From: Sphingobacteriales bacterium
GTDB lineage: Bacteria; Bacteroidota; Bacteroidia; Chitinophagales; JADIYW01
Direction: 5' to 3'
Length of the DNA stretch: 64,000 nucleotides
Assembly: GCA_016719635.1 (NCBI GenBank)
Contig: JADJYT010000004.1
Span: 124,001 to 188,000 of the forward strand
Under the pieces are notes generated by a model. It ran no database searches. It saw only the letters and a list, made by a program, of their open reading frames with translations, and was not told the origin of the DNA. The translations under genes and the position numbers were made by a program. Of this stretch, positions 60,269-64,000 are shown one piece after another (the first letter of the stretch is position 1; every line of letters starts with the position of its first letter).

Positions 60269-62536
60269 ATGATCTTTGATTTGGATATGATTAAAAAAGT
60301 CTACGCAGCTTTTCCTGCCAGGGTAGACAAGGCGAAAGCAATACTCAACAGACCTTTAACATTGGCAGAAAAAATCCTGTACGCGCATTTGCACGAGTCG
60401 CAGTCTTTGGAGAATTTCCAGCGCGGCAAATCGTATGTGGATTTTGCTCCGGACAGAGTGGCCATGCAGGATGCAACGGCCCAAATGGCCCTGTTGCAGT
60501 TTATGCAGGCAGGCAGAAAAAAAGTGGCGGTTCCTTCTACCGTGCATGCGGATCACCTGATTCAGGCCAAAATAGGCGCGGATAAAGACCTGCAGGAAGC
60601 CATTAACAAGAATAATGAGGTATATAATTTCTTAGCGTCCGTTTCCAACAAATATGGTTTGGGTTTCTGGAAACCGGGAGCCGGAATCATTCACCAGGTG
60701 GTGTTGGAGAACTATGCATTTCCGGGTGGAATGATGATTGGTACGGATTCACATACCGTAAACGCCGGTGGTTTGGGTATGATTGCGATTGGTGTGGGCG
60801 GTGCAGATGCGGTGGATGTAATGGCGGGTATGCCGTGGGAATTGAAATGGCCTAAATTAATCGGGGTAAAACTGACCGGCAAATTAAGCGGCTGGACTTC
60901 TCCTAAAGATGTGATTTTAAAAGTAGCCGGAATCCTTACCGTAAAAGGAGGAACCGGAGCTATTGTAGAATATTTTGGTGAAGGTGTTACTTCCATGTCT
61001 TGTACCGGAAAAGGAACGATTGCCAACATGGGTGCTGAAATCGGTGCTACCACCTCTACGTTTGGTTATGATGATTCCATGTCAAGATACCTCAGAGGCA
61101 CAGGCAGGGCGGAAGTTGCGGAACTGGCAGACCAAATCAAGATACATTTGAATGCAGATGCGGAATGCTATGCAGAACCGGAAAAATACTTCGATCAGGT
61201 GATTGAAATTGACCTGAATACCCTGGAACCGCATTTAAACGGACCGTTCACTCCGGATTTGGCTACACCGATTTCCAAAATGAAGGAAGAAGCCGTTAAA
61301 AACGGATGGCCGCTGGAAGTGAAAGTGGGCTTAATCGGTTCTTGTACCAACTCTTCTTACGAGGATATTTCCCGTGCGGCTTCCCTGGCTAAACAAGCCG
61401 TTGCAAAAGGCATCCAGCCTAAAGCGCAGTTTACCATTACGCCGGGTTCCGAGCAGGTGCGCTTTACTATAGAGCGCGACGGATTTATCGATCTGTTCGA
61501 TAAAATTGGTGCGAATGTATTTGCAAATGCCTGCGGCCCCTGTATCGGTCAATGGAGCAGGGAAGGAGCAGAAAAAGGTGAGAAAAATACTATCGTCCAC
61601 TCCTTCAACCGGAATTTTGCCAAACGCGCGGATGGCAACCCAAATACTTATGCATTTGTAGGCTCTCCTGAGATGGTTACAGCCATTGCCATTGCGGGAA
61701 GACTGGACTTTAATCCCATTACGGATACCTTAACCAACGAAAAGGGAGAGCAGGTGACATTAGATGAGCCGACAGGTTTCGAACTGCCGCCAAATGGTTT
61801 TGCGGTGGAGGATGCCGGATTCCAGGCTCCAGCAGAAGATGGCTCCGGTGTGGAAGTAATCGTAAAGCCGGATTCGGAACGCCTGCAATTGCTGGAAGGT
61901 TTTAACCCATGGGAAGGTACAGATGTGACCGGTTTAAGATTATTGATAAAAGCTAAAGGAAAATGTACTACAGACCATATTTCTATGGCAGGTCCCTGGT
62001 TGCGTTACAGAGGCCACTTAGACAATATTTCCAATAATATGCTGATTGGTGCCGTGAATGCGTTCAATGATAAGACAGATAATGTGCTCAATCAGTTAAA
62101 TGGCGAATATGGTGCCGTGCCGGCAACTGCGCGCGCTTATAAGGCAGCAGGAATCGGTTCTGTCGTGTTTGGGGATGAGAACTACGGTGAAGGTTCTTCC
62201 AGAGAGCATGCCGCCATGGAGCCAAGACATTTAGGTGTCAGAGCGGTGGTGGTGAAATCATTCGCGCGTATCCACGAAACCAACCTGAAAAAACAAGGTA
62301 TGCTGGCGCTGACTTTCGTCAATAAAGACGATTACGAAAAAGTACAGGAAAAGGATACAATTGATATCGCTGGCTTGACGGATTTTGCTCCGGGCAATAA
62401 TCTTACTATCGTATTACACCATGCAGATGGAACAACGGATAGTTTTGAAGTAGCACACTCTTACAACGAACAGCAAATCGGCTGGTTTAAGGCCGGTTCT
62501 GCCTTAAACCTCATCAAACAGCAGGTTGCAGGATAA
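60269..62536 (+). CDS. Aconitate hydratase
   Basis: TCA-cycle enzyme of 755 aa interconverting citrate and isocitrate with a [4Fe-4S] cluster. Motifs: GMMIGTDSHTVNAGGLGMIAIGVGGADAVDVM, cluster Cys in LIGSCTNSSYED and NACGPCIGQW, and the swivel-domain YGEGSSREHAAMEPRHLG. Its length and sequence are of the mitochondrial-type (Aco2) aconitase common in Bacteroidota rather than E. coli AcnA, so I omit a letter symbol. Ferritin-iron and Fe-S repair genes nearby are consistent with iron handling but not linked by operon. Confidence 0.95.
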   Translation: MIFDLDMIKKVYAAFPARVDKAKAILNRPLTLAEKILYAHLHESQSLENFQRGKSYVDFAPDRVAMQDATAQMALLQFMQAGRKKVAVPSTVHADHLIQAKIGADKDLQEAINKNNEVYNFLASVSNKYGLGFWKPGAGIIHQVVLENYAFPGGMMIGTDSHTVNAGGLGMIAIGVGGADAVDVMAGMPWELKWPKLIGVKLTGKLSGWTSPKDVILKVAGILTVKGGTGAIVEYFGEGVTSMSCTGKGTIANMGAEIGATTSTFGYDDSMSRYLRGTGRAEVAELADQIKIHLNADAECYAEPEKYFDQVIEIDLNTLEPHLNGPFTPDLATPISKMKEEAVKNGWPLEVKVGLIGSCTNSSYEDISRAASLAKQAVAKGIQPKAQFTITPGSEQVRFTIERDGFIDLFDKIGANVFANACGPCIGQWSREGAEKGEKNTIVHSFNRNFAKRADGNPNTYAFVGSPEMVTAIAIAGRLDFNPITDTLTNEKGEQVTLDEPTGFELPPNGFAVEDAGFQAPAEDGSGVEVIVKPDSERLQLLEGFNPWEGTDVTGLRLLIKAKGKCTTDHISMAGPWLRYRGHLDNISNNMLIGAVNAFNDKTDNVLNQLNGEYGAVPATARAYKAAGIGSVVFGDENYGEGSSREHAAMEPRHLGVRAVVVKSFARIHETNLKKQGMLALTFVNKDDYEKVQEKDTIDIAGLTDFAPGNNLTIVLHHADGTTDSFEVAHSYNEQQIGWFKAGSALNLIKQQVAG

Positions 62537-62563
62537 AGACAGCATGTTTTCTATAATACTATC

Positions 62564-62596
62564 GCCGGCAGTTTGTATAAACTGCCGGCTTTTTTT
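62564..62596 (+). terminator. Terminator after aconitase
   Basis: An 11-bp perfect stem (GCCGGCAGTTT with AAACTGCCGGC), loop GTAT, then a T-run. Confidence 0.92.
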
Positions 62597-62621
62597 ATTC
62601 GATTTTTTGTATTTTTAATCA

Positions 62622-63515
62622 ATGTCTACAATCGACCAGGTTCAAATTCAGTTCTCTCCGGGCGGACAAATAGCTTTGATGGCCGTGTTGTCATTTATCA
62701 TGTTTGGCGTGGCATTGGATATGGATTTCAATAAATTCAGGGAGATTTCTAAAAAGCCTAAACCGGTGTTGGTTGGACTGTTGGCTCATTGGATGTTGCT
62801 GCCGCTGGCAACTGTTTTCCTGGTGAAAATCATCCAACCCAGCCCTTCCATAGCGTTGGGTATGTTTTTGGTGGCCGCCTGTCCGAGCGGAAATATGGCA
62901 ACCTACATCACACATCTGTCAAAAGGAAATACAGCTTTGTCCATCTCTATCTCTACGATTATTGCACTCACCTGTTTTGTGACGACACCCCTGTTCTTTT
63001 TACTGATGGCTAAAACGTACTTACCCGCGCAGCCATTATTGCATCAGATTGATATTGATATCTTCCACCTTATTGCTGAGATAGGATTCATATTGGGATT
63101 GCCTATGCTGATTGCCGTTATCCTGATAAAAAAGAAACCGGTTGTTGCCTTAAAGATCAAAAAGCCAATAAGTATTTTTTCATTCGTGCTATTTATTATC
63201 TTCTTGGTAGTTGCGTTTATAATAAATAAGGCCGTTTTTATAGAGTATGTTCCCGCTGTTGCATGGATAGTGGCCATACACAATGCTGTCGGTTTTTTAA
63301 TCGGTTTTGTTTCCGGTAAATTAGCCGGTGTGAAAATAGCGGATGCTAAGACAATAGCCATTGAATGTGGTATCCAGAATACAGGGTTGGGTCTTGTGCT
63401 GATATTTTCGTTTTTCGGAGGACTGGGGGGAATGGCATTGATTGCCGCATGGTGGGGGATCTATCACATCATAGCCGGGATATCTTTGTCTTATTTATTT
63501 AGGAAGATTGTGTAA
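62622..63515 (+). CDS. Bile acid:sodium symporter family transporter
   Basis: Membrane transporter of 297 aa with nine or ten helices. Family features are FIMFGVALDMDFNKF at the first helix, FLVAACPSGNMATYITHLSKGNTALSISIST in the middle and the late crossing motif IAIECGIQNTGLGLVL. In bacteria, members carry organic anions, and no substrate can be read here. It is distinct from the ACR3 permease of the ars operon. Confidence 0.9.
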   Translation: MSTIDQVQIQFSPGGQIALMAVLSFIMFGVALDMDFNKFREISKKPKPVLVGLLAHWMLLPLATVFLVKIIQPSPSIALGMFLVAACPSGNMATYITHLSKGNTALSISISTIIALTCFVTTPLFFLLMAKTYLPAQPLLHQIDIDIFHLIAEIGFILGLPMLIAVILIKKKPVVALKIKKPISIFSFVLFIIFLVVAFIINKAVFIEYVPAVAWIVAIHNAVGFLIGFVSGKLAGVKIADAKTIAIECGIQNTGLGLVLIFSFFGGLGGMALIAAWWGIYHIIAGISLSYLFRKIV

Positions 63516-63563
63516 CTTTGAACGGAGAAACGCTTTATCTGTTAGTACCATTAATAAGTTCAT

Positions 63564-64000
63564 ATGATTATACCTAAAAAAGTGGAAAAAGTTTTAAATG
63601 CACACCTGGAATTGGAAGCAGGCGCATTTTTCAGTTATCTGGCAGCTGCAGCATGGAGTGAGAAGGAAGGCCTGGAAGGATGTGCAAAGTTTTTTCGCAA
63701 ACAATCAGATGAAGAGCATGTGCATTTCATGAAATTCTTTGACTATGTGAATGAAGTGGGAGGGCATGCGGTGGTGCCTCCTGTGAAACAGCCTAAAATT
63801 GACTTTAAGGACATCCTGGAGGTTTGCGTACACTCTTTGGAGAATGAGAAGAAGGTAACCAAATCCATTTATAATATACTGAAGGTTACACAACAGGAAG
63901 AAGACCATGCAACAGAGGATTTTTTACAGTTTTTTGTTGCGGAACAAAAGGAAGAGGAGGTGCTGTTCAACCGAATTGTCGATAAGATTAAACTGATAGG
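63564..64000 (+). CDS. Ferritin, C-terminal end cut by window edge
   Basis: Iron-storage protein, about 145 residues visible. Ferroxidase residues are in place: the Glu in HLELEAGAFFSYLAAAAW, the EExH motif SDEEHVHFMKFFDYV, the long loop to a Glu in LEVCVHSLENEKKVT, and QQEEDHATEDFLQFFVAEQKEEE. It is of the bacterial FtnA type (no haem-binding Met is evident). Start is the ATG at 63564, and the remaining few codons lie beyond 64000. Confidence 0.92.
   Translation, partial: MIIPKKVEKVLNAHLELEAGAFFSYLAAAAWSEKEGLEGCAKFFRKQSDEEHVHFMKFFDYVNEVGGHAVVPPVKQPKIDFKDILEVCVHSLENEKKVTKSIYNILKVTQQEEDHATEDFLQFFVAEQKEEEVLFNRIVDKIKLI

Overview
The window looks like chromosomal DNA of a member of the Bacteroidota. 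Several genes are preceded by the Bacteroidota housekeeping promoter (TTTG, about 19 nt, then TAnnTTTG), for example the HU gene and the tRNA pair. Shine-Dalgarno sequences are mostly weak, genes are tightly packed, and families typical of the phylum are present (split 5'-nucleotidase pair, clade II NosZ lipoprotein, trHb group III). I cannot place it below phylum from the sequence alone.

Layout. 1-6.1 kb (minus): TetR-led drug-efflux operon with a TolC-type channel, HlyD-type lipoprotein, two ABC ATPases and two ABC-2 permeases, resembling cecR-ybhGFSR. 6.1-9.5 kb: AT-rich accessory insert with decayed repeats, a frameshifted protein carrying a J-domain, and an HNH-like protein. 9.5-16.8 kb: purH, then the rod-shape operon mreBCD-mrdA-rodA. 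16.9-19.3 kb: arsenic operon arsR-arsI-acr3-arsC with its own promoter and operator. 19.3-25.8 kb: housekeeping genes (pdxH, HU, iron-sulfur carrier, 5'-nucleotidase halves, dnaA) and tRNA-Ser and tRNA-Pro. 25.8-33.4 kb (minus): a type I restriction-modification operon with an XRE/ImmA-IrrE regulator and a PIN-domain protein between hsdM and hsdS. 33.7-38.9 kb: fasciclin lipoprotein and norCBQD. 39.0-46.4 kb (minus): Rrf2 regulator, Ric, B12-dependent ribonucleotide reductase, HACL2/ILVBL-like thiamine enzyme, isochorismatase-like hydrolase and acyl-CoA synthetase, closely spaced behind one strong palindrome. 46.4-53.2 kb (minus): cytochrome c, nosZ, a membrane-NosL fusion, nosDFY and a group III truncated haemoglobin. 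53.4-55.3 kb: Crp/Fnr regulator and an unknown polytopic protein. 55.4-64 kb: DUF1508 protein, Y-family polymerase, rpiB, rpsF-rpsR-rplI, a MacB-type permease, aconitase, a BASS transporter and a partial ferritin.

How it fits together. From 33.6 to 55 kb the genes form a block for NO and N2O respiration and for tolerance of nitrosative stress. NorCB reduces NO to N2O and NosZ reduces N2O to N2. Ric and the globin deal with NO damage, and the oxygen-independent reductase supplies deoxynucleotides under anoxia. Palindromes with a TGAT-N4-ATCA or near-match core lie before the nos operon, the fasciclin gene and the unknown membrane protein. This suggests one Crp/Fnr-type regulon. A different 30-bp palindrome marks an Rrf2 (NsrR-like) regulon. 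No nitrite reductase is present in the window.

Quality note. At least seven genes in the first 29 kb have apparent one-base frameshifts, nearly all at homopolymers and in both directions. I found none in the right half. Most are probably sequence errors, but they should be checked before calling any gene dead.
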